The notes beneath the pieces are model-generated. The model was not told the DNA's origin and made no database searches. It was given only the letters and a program-made list of their open reading frames with translations. A DNA stretch of 64,000 bases. Origin: Lentibacillus sp. Marseille-P4043. Lineage in GTDB: Bacteria > Bacillota > Bacilli > Bacillales > Amphibacillaceae. How positions within the stretch are numbered: the stretch's first letter is position 1; every line of letters starts with the position of its first letter. This document shows, one piece after another, positions 18,266 through 26,868 of the stretch. Location: contig NZ_LT984884.1 of assembly GCF_900258515.1 (NCBI RefSeq), positions 1,749,277-1,813,276 on the forward strand. Direction: 5' to 3'. Both the position numbers and the translations under genes were made by a program.

Positions 18266-18474
18266 ACACGGAAATTTTGGTAGTTTAAGAGATTAGAAAT
18301 GCAAGACGTTCTCTGACGCCACAAATTTGGTGGGGATGAACGTATCTTAAGAAAGCTCTTACACTTGAATTGTCCAATCAAACTTGTAAAGTCAATCATA
18401 ATATGTAATATCCAAGATCAAATGATTTTGGAGGTGATAAAGAGTACAGGTATAACGAAGAAAGGAGTTGTATA

Positions 18475-19017
18475 ATGCGGAAAAATTATTGCTTCAAAAG
18501 CAATCATAAATTTTATGATTCACATAAATTTTACCGTGCGTCTAACAACTATTCTCGTGGTCACAAACATCACCGTCGTAATTCTTGTAAACATCACCAG
18601 GATCACCTCGATTGCGGATCTCATGATTACGAAAGATGCCACCATGGTCACCACTCCAGGGATCACTACTGTGGCTGTGTCCACTGCCCACATGAATGTC
18701 ATAATAGCTGCTCTTATTGCTGTCAATCCAGTTATAAGAGGTATCTCTGTGATGACGATTTCCGATTACGTTTGGGCGGTCTGCAGCACGGGATGAACTA
18801 TCGCCTTAGGCAGTTGATGGGGTGTGAAGTAGAAGTGCAGCTAGAAAACGATGAGACTGTACGTGGCGTGATTTGTTATGTAGGCTCTAATTTTGTGGAA
18901 TTGTTAACAGAATGTCCTGCAAACAAACGAGAAAAAGGAAGTAAGAAACATTCATTTATTCTCTCAACAGATAGGATAAATAAATTTAGATATGGATATG
19001 ATGATCTAAAACATTAG
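18475..19017 (+). CDS. His/Cys-rich protein with Sm-like C-terminal domain, possibly spore coat / metal binding
   Basis: A 180-residue protein in two parts. Residues about 1-95 are extremely rich in His, Cys, Tyr and Arg (HKHHRRNSCKHHQDHLDC, CHHGHHSRDHYCGCVHCPHE), like spore coat or exosporium proteins and like metal-binding segments. Residues about 105-175 look like a small beta-barrel (Sm-like/DUF2642-type): LRQLMGCEVEVQLENDETV, VRGVICYVGSNFVELL, ILSTDRINKFRYG. The same pattern is visible in the Mnx small proteins that converge on it. ATG has AAAGGAG upstream. I do not recognise a named family for the whole protein; a role beside the manganese oxidase in the spore outer layers is inference from place and composition. 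Confidence 0.7.
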   Translation: MRKNYCFKSNHKFYDSHKFYRASNNYSRGHKHHRRNSCKHHQDHLDCGSHDYERCHHGHHSRDHYCGCVHCPHECHNSCSYCCQSSYKRYLCDDDFRLRLGGLQHGMNYRLRQLMGCEVEVQLENDETVRGVICYVGSNFVELLTECPANKREKGSKKHSFILSTDRINKFRYGYDDLKH

Positions 19018-19328
19018 TGTCATTCTTTTGTAAATTGGATAATTCTTGAAAGGTATTTTGATACGCTATTGCTGCTTGTAAATGAAAAGTAACTTGGAAT
19101 CATCAACACCGCCCAGTATGTCTGTTTTTTAACCTTCTATTTGTGAATTTCAAAGGATTTTTCCAAATATGTTTTTGGAGGGGGGACGTGGCGGAGAGAA
19201 GGTCCATTAAAAGTGCGATACATTGGAAATACTCTGAAAAAGTTTGAAGACCATACTCTTGTTCAACAAAAACAATTCTGTTTGACAACATTAAGGCAAT
19301 TACCATAAAACAAGAAATGAAAACTTGG
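19018..19328. other. intergenic between convergent genes, possible decayed coding DNA
   Basis: No gene with a start signal. A stretch of frame near 19210-19308 on the plus strand reads VRYIGNTLKKFEDHTLVQQ and may be a remnant of an unrelated gene. Nothing else was recognised. Confidence 0.3.
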
Positions 19329-19373
19329 AAATCAGCACCAGATAGGACTTCTCTGGTGCTGATTTAATTTTTA
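19329..19373. terminator. terminator at the end of the mnx operon
   Basis: AAATCAGCACCAGA...TCTGGTGCTGATTT, a 14-bp stem, then TTAATTTTT on the plus strand. It separates the convergent His/Cys-rich gene and the mnx operon and may serve both. Confidence 0.85.
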
Positions 19374-19399
19374 CTACTTCATTCAGAGGAAAGTATAAT

Positions 19400-20143
19400 C
19401 TACGTTTCGCCGGTATCCAGTACGGAATTATATTCTGACGCACCTTTATCCTCCATCACTTGAATCATCGAAATTTTATCATTTGAAATGATTGTTAATT
19501 CGTTATCCGTCATGACTGCTATCGAGTTTTTATCCACATCTTCCACAATTCCTCTAATAACTGTTTCATCCACACTTACGTCAACTTTTTTGTTTTCCAG
19601 CAATAAAAGATAGATATTGAAACGCATGCGATAAAACAGATGCAATAATTTTGGAGAGGAGGATACAATACTACCAAAACAAAAAGTAATATCCCGGCGT
19701 AGGCAGCCATCAATGTTTCTTAGCGGTGCCTCATTATTAGGTTCTGCAAACCTACCTTTTGGTTTTACAGAAATGATTTGTCTATAGGGGAGAATAATCT
19801 CCGATTTATCGGCTAATAAAACAACAAAGTCAAAACCAACTGTATGGACTTTGCCATCTATTGTTCTACCCATGATTGTGGATGTTGTTACCATTAATCC
19901 ATCTAGACCACGAAAGGCATTGCGGAATATTTCTGCTGGGGTTCTTTCCACATCCAAGGCCAAATCAAGAAGTAACTGATTTGCTGAACGGATATCCTCC
20001 CTAACTTGTTTAAGTGTTTGTAAAGGAAGACAGCTTGTAGGCGAAGGGAATTCTGGTGAGGGATAACGTTTTTGGCAAAAGCAGTTATCTATACAAAAAT
20101 CTTCTATTGGATTCTGTTCTTTAAGCGGAAGATTCTTTTTCAC
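19400..20143 (-). CDS. MnxD-like paralogue, last gene of the mnx operon
   Basis: A 247-residue protein. The middle and C-terminal parts align by eye with the MnxD-type protein encoded at 24571-25272: IDGKVHTVGFDFVVLLADKSEIILPYRQI against VEGKVAAVGRDFVMITNLQKRIWLPYRSI, and LRRDITFCFGSIV against LRKNLVLSFGETV. A second Sm-like segment follows (VIRGIVEDVDKNSIAVMTDNEL). The N-terminus has a short Cys-rich stretch (FCIDNCFCQKRY). The GTG at 20143 follows AAAGGTGGTGAT; the longer frame to 20203 runs into a palindromic repeat and is rejected. It is downstream of mnxG, where I know of no gene in the described mnxA-G operon, so it may be an added subunit or assembly factor. Confidence 0.75.
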   Translation of the reverse strand: MKKNLPLKEQNPIEDFCIDNCFCQKRYPSPEFPSPTSCLPLQTLKQVREDIRSANQLLLDLALDVERTPAEIFRNAFRGLDGLMVTTSTIMGRTIDGKVHTVGFDFVVLLADKSEIILPYRQIISVKPKGRFAEPNNEAPLRNIDGCLRRDITFCFGSIVSSSPKLLHLFYRMRFNIYLLLLENKKVDVSVDETVIRGIVEDVDKNSIAVMTDNELTIISNDKISMIQVMEDKGASEYNSVLDTGET

Positions 20144-20162
20144 TATTATCACCACCTTTCTT

Positions 20163-20190
20163 TGGACCGGAGGACAGGTGCCGTGGTCCA
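20163..20190. repeat. variant GGGACA-family palindrome between mnxG and the mnxD-like gene
   Basis: TGGACCGGAGGACAGGTG...GGTCCA has the same layout as the 27-bp palindrome, but the arms are GGACC/GGTCC, changed together so that pairing is kept. Confidence 0.65.
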
Positions 20191-20257
20191 GTTTAAGAAA
20201 CATAAAAAAACTGAGTAACGGTAATTTTATACAATTTGAATGGTTGAATCGGAAAAG

Positions 20258-23200
20258 CTATTTTCGCGTTCCGCCCTGGCTTATTCCTTTAAGGGGCGGG
20301 AGGTGTTTGTTTAATTTCTGGTAGATTCTGATGATGCCCCACATGCCCAGTTCGATATCCCAACGAATATTGCCGGAGCGGTACATATAGTCACCGTGGA
20401 ATCCTCCGTAAGCTCCTGCTCCGCCCAGTAGTTGCAGGTTCTCTGTAGCGCCAGCAATGTTAAAGCCAACAAATGATTCAGTGCGTGAGTTCAAATCCTT
20501 TGATGCAGAATGCCAGCGGTGGCCATGCAGATGAAAGGTATGTGCCCTTCGTCGTTCTGCGGGGGTGACTAAGCGGATTGTTACTGGATCACCAATATAG
20601 CTTTCGAATGTCGGAGTTGCCGGATCCCCAAATACTTTGGAAGAAAACAATTCATGAAGGGAAGAATGTTTGTAATATCTGTTGATCAATCGTTCGCTTC
20701 GATAATTGAATCCGCGCGAACCCTGGTCATATGTGTCGAGCAAATCTTCATCCAATTCCGGCGGAGGAAGCAAAATTCCATCAGGCGGATCGATGATTAA
20801 TTGGCCACTTTTATCCAAAAGCCTAACCCCGTCATGCATAACTAATACAAATTCCCTTGTGTCTGGTAAAAATGGATTCCGTACAATAACATTGGCACCT
20901 GTTCTTGTAGGTTTCAATGTATATGGATTGAGGTACTCGCTTCCCCTAGGTTCAGCAATAAAAGCTCCAAAGGCTCCGTGTCCCTTATGATTTCGGATAT
21001 CTGCCATATCCCAAAGGCCGCACACTCCAACCTGAGAATCAACCACCCAGCGGTAGTTCCGTTTTTCTCCCGGTCCAACAGTTTGGTCATCGTTAAATCC
21101 TACCGTTTCCCCTGCAGAAGTTTTCACATCATAGTCGAGTAACTGGGGATGCAGAGAAATACGAAGTGATGGCGGATAAAATGCCTGTTCTTTTACTTCT
21201 GGGTAAGGATAGATGCCGTCTTTGAACGGGAACAAATCTTCTTTAAGCATATTCGATAGAGTCACATCAACTGTATCACCCATATTTGCACGAAGAATCA
21301 GTGGTTCTGGTTGTTTTCTTCCTTTTAAAATATCACTCATATCTTCTTTGAGTGCGAAAATTAGGCCGTATGGATCATGGTCGCCAAAGTCGTTGTATTT
21401 AATTGGAAGCTGAAAAGCAACAATATCAAACTTTCGTACTGAACCCCTTTCAATAGGATTACGTAAAGGGTCTTTAGCTGATGGCGGATTCTCTCCAGTA
21501 CATTCTGGAAGTGGTCTAGAGCGTTTTAACGGTTTAGGACGGTCAGATAATGGAATCAGGTCAGGAATATTTTCATCGTATGCCCGGATCAGTCCCCACA
21601 GTCCGTTCCATAAATCTTCCTCTGTTTCAAATGTCCATAAATAGTCGCCGGATCTGGGGATATATGTTTCAAATGTGAATGATTCCGAAATACCGATATG
21701 CTGCTGGGATGACACGTTAGTGTTCGTGTTTCCTCGTTCTTTTGGCCATTTCAGCCCATGCACATTAAAACTGTGTGATTCTTCCTGTGCTCCTTGAAGC
21801 AGCCGGATTCGAATTGGGTCCCCCTGATATGCTCGTAGTATTGGTGTTTCGGGATCCCCATGAACATGAGAACTGAAGCTATAGGCGGGATCGCAATCTT
21901 TTCCTAATCGAAATCTAAGTGGCGCATTTTTATAATTAACACCAAATAGGCCTGGATCATCCTGAGAACCCGGAAACTTCGGTGGATTAAGCGGTTTTTT
22001 GTTTTTATCAAATAATAAAGAAAAGTCCTGTGCGAATAATGCGAAGTCACGGTAATTCGGGATGAGCGGATTATTCACCATCACCTGTGTTCCATGGTCG
22101 ACTTCTATTCCAGTTTCGGAATCAAAAATTTCGGAGAACCGTGAGTGGACAACCCCTGAGCCAAACACACCATGTTGCTGATGGGCTAATGGAAAAAGAT
22201 GGTCATGGAAGAACCATGCTTTTAATTCGACATCTGCATAATAGGAATATTGTATCGTTTCCCCCGGGAGCACAGATGAATCATAATTCCACCCAACATT
22301 AGCACCGTCACAAACGAGTACATCAAATTTTACGAAGTGAATATGAAAACCGGATTCATAGGTCCTCGTCACAAGCTGGAATGCATCCCCATCCAATATA
22401 TGCGGCAGTCGGTTGGTAAAATTAATTTGAAAGCAAGTATGGGATGGTGCATGAATGACAAGCGGTTCCGGTTTCTTCTTCCCTGATAGCACATCATCGA
22501 GATCTTCATCTAACACATACATGCGACCTTTTGGGTCATGCCAGCCTTGTTTGTTATAGATGAGCGGCAGTTCGATAACGGAAATATTAAATTCCTTTAC
22601 GTTTACATCTTTGGGACATGGATCCGTAAAGACAGCACCTGGTCTTGGATTATCTACGGCTGCATGTCGCTCGAGTTTCGTCAGATTTCGACCGCCTTTA
22701 ATTCCTAGCGGGGGACGTGGTGCTTTATTTCCAACTTTACCAGGAATGAAATTGGGGAATCCTGGCTTTTTCTTTGTTGGGGTTGGTGGCGGTTCACGAT
22801 CGGGAAGTGGATTCAGTGCTTCAATTGGGGTACCATTTGGGTAACATTGGCTTCCGTCCTGGAGTGTATCAAAGATTCGGTTCATCCCCCACATTCCTGC
22901 TGCAAAATGCGGATACAGGTGACAGTGGATAATGGCGTCCCCTAATGCACCTTGCAGGCTACCCAGACCATAAAGGGGCTCAACTGTATAATGGGACTGA
23001 GGGCTGATGGCCTGAGAGTCAATGATTTCCGATCCCAAATCCCGTGGGTCGCTAAACCACTGGTGAACATGATAATGAAAAACATGTGTTTCTTTTGCAC
23101 CCCCGTGGAAAAGGCGGATTTTTGCCGGATCTCCGACATATCCACGTAATATGGGTGCTGAAGGATCCCCAAATACCCAAGAGTCGTGGTGTACCTCTTC

Positions 23201-23926
23201 ACCTTCACAGTTAGGACAAACAACACCTTCAGCTAGCAGCTGCTGTCTTCTATTCTCCGGTTCATACCGATAATTGGCTCCATGAAAGGATTCTTCTTCC
23301 TGATTAGAGATATGATTGATCGGCCGGTTCCCTGTAACATCATCAACTTCCATTTCATCATGGAAAAGCCAGGCGTATTCACGGAAGGATGGAAGCAGCG
23401 GATGATGAACATCAGCATAAACACCGCTGTTCATCGGCCCTCCTGTTACTGGATCCGTCCACCAAGAAAAGCGGCTTTCGACACATACCCCCCCAAAAAG
23501 TCCGTTGGTATTAGAACCATTTTCTCCGCTTGATGGATTGCCTAGATCAGAAAAGAAATAATTGCCCTCTTTTACAGCGTTAATTTTGTACAATATACGT
23601 TCACCGGGGGCAACGGTACTATTTTTATTAAACCCTACATACGCACCATCTGAATGAAGGACATCATATTCAGCTTCTTGGAAATGTATCCCGGTATAAA
23701 ATGACAGTTTATTTTCAAATAGAATTTCAACTGTATCCCCCTCATTTGCCCGGATAATAAGGGGCTCGACAAGATCCACAGGTGAAAATGGATTCTTTTT
23801 AACAAGGTCTTTCACCTTCTGTTCATTCTCTTTTAAAACATACATCATTCCATTTGGGTTGTGGTCCCCAAATGTATTGACAACAATCCGGATAGGAATT
23901 GCAACGACATGATACGTTCTTTTCAT
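20258..23926 (-). CDS. mnxG: MnxG-type multicopper manganese oxidase
   Basis: A 1222-residue multicopper oxidase, very close in length to MnxG of Bacillus sp. SG-1 (1217), which oxidises Mn(II) to Mn(IV) oxide on spores. The chain repeats a cupredoxin-like theme (FGDHNPNGMMYVL about 19-31, YNDFGDHDPYGLIFAL about 844-859). Copper motifs seen: HVFHYHVHQW (about 281-290), HCHLYPHFAAGM (334-345, the HCHxxxHxxxxM type 1/3 signature), FHIHF (527-531), FFHDHLFPLAHQQHG (572-586) and HTFHLHGHRWH (1129-1139). ATG has GGGGAT upstream. No signal peptide is seen, as expected for a mother-cell product assembled on the spore. It directly follows mnxE and mnxF, with which MnxG forms the active complex in SG-1. 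Confidence 0.93.
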   Translation of the reverse strand: MKRTYHVVAIPIRIVVNTFGDHNPNGMMYVLKENEQKVKDLVKKNPFSPVDLVEPLIIRANEGDTVEILFENKLSFYTGIHFQEAEYDVLHSDGAYVGFNKNSTVAPGERILYKINAVKEGNYFFSDLGNPSSGENGSNTNGLFGGVCVESRFSWWTDPVTGGPMNSGVYADVHHPLLPSFREYAWLFHDEMEVDDVTGNRPINHISNQEEESFHGANYRYEPENRRQQLLAEGVVCPNCEGEEVHHDSWVFGDPSAPILRGYVGDPAKIRLFHGGAKETHVFHYHVHQWFSDPRDLGSEIIDSQAISPQSHYTVEPLYGLGSLQGALGDAIIHCHLYPHFAAGMWGMNRIFDTLQDGSQCYPNGTPIEALNPLPDREPPPTPTKKKPGFPNFIPGKVGNKAPRPPLGIKGGRNLTKLERHAAVDNPRPGAVFTDPCPKDVNVKEFNISVIELPLIYNKQGWHDPKGRMYVLDEDLDDVLSGKKKPEPLVIHAPSHTCFQINFTNRLPHILDGDAFQLVTRTYESGFHIHFVKFDVLVCDGANVGWNYDSSVLPGETIQYSYYADVELKAWFFHDHLFPLAHQQHGVFGSGVVHSRFSEIFDSETGIEVDHGTQVMVNNPLIPNYRDFALFAQDFSLLFDKNKKPLNPPKFPGSQDDPGLFGVNYKNAPLRFRLGKDCDPAYSFSSHVHGDPETPILRAYQGDPIRIRLLQGAQEESHSFNVHGLKWPKERGNTNTNVSSQQHIGISESFTFETYIPRSGDYLWTFETEEDLWNGLWGLIRAYDENIPDLIPLSDRPKPLKRSRPLPECTGENPPSAKDPLRNPIERGSVRKFDIVAFQLPIKYNDFGDHDPYGLIFALKEDMSDILKGRKQPEPLILRANMGDTVDVTLSNMLKEDLFPFKDGIYPYPEVKEQAFYPPSLRISLHPQLLDYDVKTSAGETVGFNDDQTVGPGEKRNYRWVVDSQVGVCGLWDMADIRNHKGHGAFGAFIAEPRGSEYLNPYTLKPTRTGANVIVRNPFLPDTREFVLVMHDGVRLLDKSGQLIIDPPDGILLPPPELDEDLLDTYDQGSRGFNYRSERLINRYYKHSSLHELFSSKVFGDPATPTFESYIGDPVTIRLVTPAERRRAHTFHLHGHRWHSASKDLNSRTESFVGFNIAGATENLQLLGGAGAYGGFHGDYMYRSGNIRWDIELGMWGIIRIYQKLNKHLPPLKGISQGGTRK

Positions 23927-23944
23927 AAAACATCCCCATTTCTG

Positions 23945-24238
23945 TCAATCTTTTAATTCTGGAATTTTTGGTCCAATACTGCTTTCAATATAAAAAACAT
24001 TTATTGAATGGATATGTACCGTCCATTCTTTTTCCTCAAGTGCTGGAATATGGGTCGTATCGACATCCAAAACAACCATATCTTCTACAACATCCTTGAT
24101 TGTTCCAATAAACATAAACGGAAATGCTTCGGTTAATATAAAAATTCTTCGCTTTTTATTCTTTTTAAAATGCTTAACAATTGCATCATTCCTGACCACA
24201 TTGACCATGCTTGTTAATTCCAGGTCGTGATTATTCAT
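23945..24238 (-). CDS. mnxF: MnxF-like small subunit of the manganese oxidase complex
   Basis: A 97-residue protein with a beta-rich, Sm-like pattern: RIFILTEAFPFMFIGTIKDVVEDMVVLDVDTTHI, then WTVHIHSINVFYIE. In SG-1 the small proteins MnxE and MnxF form a hexamer that binds copper and holds MnxG. Assignment to F rather than E rests on its place directly before mnxG and on size. ATG lies 9 bp behind AGGAGG. Spacing to mnxG is 18 bp. Confidence 0.8.
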   Translation of the reverse strand: MNNHDLELTSMVNVVRNDAIVKHFKKNKKRRIFILTEAFPFMFIGTIKDVVEDMVVLDVDTTHIPALEEKEWTVHIHSINVFYIESSIGPKIPELKD

Positions 24239-24255
24239 AAGAATCGGCCTCCTAT

Positions 24256-24549
24256 CTAAGTTAACGGGAAATTTAAATCTGGCGGAATCTCTGTAGAAAA
24301 TGCGACTACGTTTTCAAGTGGAATGCTAAGCGGGAATGGAAATTCATAAAATGGTGCGTTCACCATTTTAATAATTACCGGTGATAATGTAATATGGCTT
24401 TCTTGAACATCCTTTATTTTCCCGGAAAAAACAGGACGGAATACTTGCCCAAGCAGGTTTAACTGTACTGCTTGCGTTACAACGAGTAAATTTTCTCCCT
24501 GCATACTTTTTAAATCAGTCAGTAATCTTTCATCATCATTCCGGTTCAT
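24256..24549 (-). CDS. mnxE: MnxE-like small subunit of the manganese oxidase complex
   Basis: A 97-residue protein with the same barrel-like pattern as its neighbour: LLVVTQAVQLNLLGQVFRPVFSGKIKDVQESHITLSPVII, then FPLSIPLENVVAFSTEIP. It equals the MnxF candidate in length, consistent with a gene duplication. In SG-1, MnxE and MnxF form a copper-binding hexamer supporting MnxG. ATG follows GAGGGAAAGTGA; 17 bp separate it from mnxF. Confidence 0.8.
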   Translation of the reverse strand: MNRNDDERLLTDLKSMQGENLLVVTQAVQLNLLGQVFRPVFSGKIKDVQESHITLSPVIIKMVNAPFYEFPFPLSIPLENVVAFSTEIPPDLNFPLT

Positions 24550-24570
24550 TCACTTTCCCTCACTTTTTTA

Positions 24571-25272
24571 TCAGAATATAGATTTCAATACTTCTTTCCA
24601 AAGATTAATTAGCCTTAACGTCTCTATATAAAGGATCTTTTGAAGCGGAATAGCCGTTTCTGATTTTAGATGCTTTAGATTTAGTTCTTCTTTATTCGTT
24701 TGTTTTATTTTTCCAAATTGGGTGGTATGGGAAGTTTTAACTTTTACCCATGTACCCTTCCAGGAATCCAGATTCGTTCTTATAGATTCTTCAAAAAACT
24801 GTTGGATTAATGCGTCTCTTTTTGTTACAGTTTCACCAAAAGATAGAACTAGGTTTTTACGCAATCGATTGTCATAAATATGATGCTGATGCGGGTTGGA
24901 ATATGTGGGAGTTCCAAAAGGGATCGTAGCAGATTTAATGGATCTGTAAGGTAGCCAGATTCGTTTTTGCAAGTTCGTTATCATTACAAAATCTCTGCCA
25001 ACAGCTGCGACTTTTCCCTCAACCGTTGCAGATTCTTCAATTTCAGATACGGGAGTAATTACGACTTGTTGATTACGCTTCATTTTGAAGAACATCTTCA
25101 ATGTTAAGGTTTTGCGGTGGGGTTCATATAGATGAATCAATTTAAACATGTTTTGCTGATTAATATGTTCGTTCAATACCCTTGTTTCTTCTGTTGATAC
25201 GGCACTTGTCGGGGACGAAAAAGATGGATTTTCTTTCACTGATGTGTGCTGATTTGCGGCGGCTTTTTTCAT
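24571..25272 (-). CDS. mnxD: MnxD-like protein of the manganese oxidase operon
   Basis: A 233-residue protein with a low-complexity N-terminus (about 1-40), then two Sm-like segments (VEGKVAAVGRDFVMITNLQKR and TWVKVKTSHTTQFGKIKQT). It contains HQHHIYDNRLRKN, a short His-rich linker. Function is unknown in the described mnx operon; the symbol is given for position between mnxC and mnxE. ATG has GGAGGTGG upstream. A SigK-like promoter lies in the 105-bp gap before it, the largest gap in the operon. A paralogue is encoded after mnxG. Confidence 0.7.
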   Translation of the reverse strand: MKKAAANQHTSVKENPSFSSPTSAVSTEETRVLNEHINQQNMFKLIHLYEPHRKTLTLKMFFKMKRNQQVVITPVSEIEESATVEGKVAAVGRDFVMITNLQKRIWLPYRSIKSATIPFGTPTYSNPHQHHIYDNRLRKNLVLSFGETVTKRDALIQQFFEESIRTNLDSWKGTWVKVKTSHTTQFGKIKQTNKEELNLKHLKSETAIPLQKILYIETLRLINLWKEVLKSIF

Positions 25273-25314
25273 ATTCCACCTCCAATATATTCATCCTCGA
25301 ATAGGATATAATGC

Positions 25315-25342
25315 TATAATATGGGCAGTTCTTCAAGTGGTG
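25315..25342 (-). promoter_or_regulatory. SigK-like promoter before mnxD
   Basis: On the minus strand AC (25341-25340), 16 bp, then CATATTATA (25323-25315), a full match to the SigK -10 pattern CATAnnnTA. The distance to the mnxD start (25272) suits a promoter. The mnx operon of SG-1 is transcribed in mid to late sporulation, which fits SigK. Confidence 0.5.
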
Positions 25343-25377
25343 CAGATGAATATGCTAATTTTAAAAATAGGGTTTGT

Positions 25378-25959
25378 TTAGTGCAAGAGCGTGATAATGT
25401 TTGCTGCGATTTGGTTTAAATTCACACTGTTTTTACCCGTATTCATATCATGATAGGCTCTGATCCGATTTTTCTCATCTAATAAGTACATGTTCGTGCT
25501 ATGAGAAATATAATCGCCATCTTTTTTAAAGGTCATATTAAATTGTTTCGTAATATTAAGGGTTTGGTTCACCGTTCCCCTTAGAAAAACCCAATTATTT
25601 GCGGGAATAGAAAATTGGTTTTTATAGTCTTCAATTTTCTCAGGGGTGTCAACTTTGGGATCCAGTGTAATCAATATAATATTGTATAATTTTTCGCTTA
25701 CTCCTTCTTCATCTAATACTTGCTTGAGATTAAGTAAATCCATAATGGTCATCGGGCATACATCCGGACACTCCGTATAAAAGAATGTTACCAACTTTGG
25801 TTTATCTGTTGAAAAGGTATAGTCTTCTCCGTGAATGGTTTTAATGTTCGGTTCTTCAATGGTCCCGTGGTTTGGTAAGTCTACGCTTTTCGGCCATAAA
25901 AAAAATGTGATGACGAAACCAATCAGGATGAGGCATACGATGGAAAAAAACTTTTTCAA
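25378..25959 (-). CDS. mnxC: MnxC-like SCO1/SenC copper-chaperone-type protein
   Basis: A 193-residue thioredoxin-fold protein of the SCO1/SenC/PrrC family. An N-terminal membrane anchor (about 5-22, FSIVCLILIGFVITFFLW) is followed by the copper/redox motif FFYTECPDVCPMTIMDL (CxxxC at about 65-69) and the third ligand His in DYISHSTNMYLLD (about 155), so all three usual metal ligands are present. It probably delivers copper to, or reduces thiols of, the multicopper oxidase. SG-1 MnxC is of this type. It sits 14 bp behind the mnxB candidate. Confidence 0.88.
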   Translation of the reverse strand: MKKFFSIVCLILIGFVITFFLWPKSVDLPNHGTIEEPNIKTIHGEDYTFSTDKPKLVTFFYTECPDVCPMTIMDLLNLKQVLDEEGVSEKLYNIILITLDPKVDTPEKIEDYKNQFSIPANNWVFLRGTVNQTLNITKQFNMTFKKDGDYISHSTNMYLLDEKNRIRAYHDMNTGKNSVNLNQIAANIITLLH

Positions 25960-25973
25960 ATATAACCATCTCC

Positions 25974-26435
25974 TTATACGCGCAATGAATAAAGGGCAAG
26001 ACTGAGGATGAGTGTTAGAATGAGTGTTACAAACCCGGATAAATACATCATATTTATCAGGATTTCATGCTTGGATGTAAGGGGGATACTACAAAGTTGC
26101 GGATTTTTCAGCACTTCTCCAATCATTACTCCCATAGAACTGCCAACCAACCCGTAATAAAAACTAATTAAAATAGAATGGTATTTTATAAAGGTACCAA
26201 ATAAAATACCAATTAGAATACCAAGGATAAAGTTCAATAGAAAAATACCTGGCAGTTCAATAGTTAAGATAACAGAGAAGTGGATACTGAGGACCAATGT
26301 TGCAGCCAATGTTACAGTTTTAGCTATTGTTCCAGCAAAACGATCATCAAATAATGTTTGTTTTCTTCTAAAGGCAAGGTAACTACCAAGTGTTGTCGTA
26401 AGGTTCAAAATTCCAAGACCATAAATAACAAACAT
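25974..26435 (-). CDS. mnxB: MnxB-like four-helix membrane protein
   Basis: A 153-residue membrane protein with about four hydrophobic helices. The part LLNFILGILIGILFGTFIKYHSILISFYYGLVGSSMGVMIG resembles the neighbouring upstream protein (IIGMLSGALFGALFDYQTMLTGIVNGFMLG), so the two are paralogues. Start at ATG 26435 is set by AAAGGGGGGAGGGC; a longer frame from 26471 overlaps the previous gene. Function unknown; the symbol is by position in the operon only. Confidence 0.6.
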   Translation of the reverse strand: MFVIYGLGILNLTTTLGSYLAFRRKQTLFDDRFAGTIAKTVTLAATLVLSIHFSVILTIELPGIFLLNFILGILIGILFGTFIKYHSILISFYYGLVGSSMGVMIGEVLKNPQLCSIPLTSKHEILINMMYLSGFVTLILTLILSLALYSLRV

Positions 26436-26448
26436 GCCCTCCCCCCCT

Positions 26449-26868
26449 TTAAGACCGCCAAATTGATACAACCAAAATACTCATCATGAAGAAAACCAAA
26501 AGTTCAAGAACGATCACAAAAAAGAAAGGATCATTTAAAATTGCACCAAGCATAGGGGCCATGATACCCAGCATAAAACCGTTGACAATCCCCGTAAGCA
26601 TAGTCTGGTAATCAAACAATGCGCCGAACAACGCACCTGAAAGCATGCCGATGATCGTAGCCAGAATGGTAATCCATGTAAAATGGAACGGATATTGGAA
26701 GATTAATAAAATACCAACTGTTAAGGCCAGCATTCCTCCAGCAGACATTGCAATATTCATACCTAGTTGAAAGCCAATAATTTTGCGCCGGCGATAAACA
26801 TAAATAAATAACAAAATAAATAACACCACATTTGCGTACAGTACAAGCGCATAGGTAATCTGTTGCAC
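26449..26868 (-). CDS. mnxA: MnxA-like four-helix membrane protein, first gene of the mnx operon
   Basis: About 139 residues with four hydrophobic helices and a glycine-rich turn (GMLSGALFGALFDYQTML) that is shared with the next gene. The frame is open much further, to 27072, but that extension runs through a 21-bp tandem repeat. The GTG at 26868 (second of two GTGs) lies 7 bp behind AAGGGGTGAT, an almost perfect Shine-Dalgarno, and gives a sensible membrane protein. Symbol by position only. Confidence 0.6.
   Translation of the reverse strand: MQQITYALVLYANVVLFILLFIYVYRRRKIIGFQLGMNIAMSAGGMLALTVGILLIFQYPFHFTWITILATIIGMLSGALFGALFDYQTMLTGIVNGFMLGIMAPMLGAILNDPFFFVIVLELLVFFMMSILVVSIWRS

Noticed and set aside
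18515..18796. Thr/Ile-rich frame overlapping the His/Cys-rich gene
   Set aside because: Shadow of the gene at 18475 in another frame, without its own ribosome binding site.
19210..19308. Short frame reading VRYIGNTLKKFEDHTLVQQ
   Set aside because: No start signal, too short, and no family recognised; at most a remnant.
20144..20203. 20-residue extension of the mnxD-like paralogue
   Set aside because: It reads through the variant palindrome; the GTG at 20143 has AAAGGTGGTGAT at the right distance.
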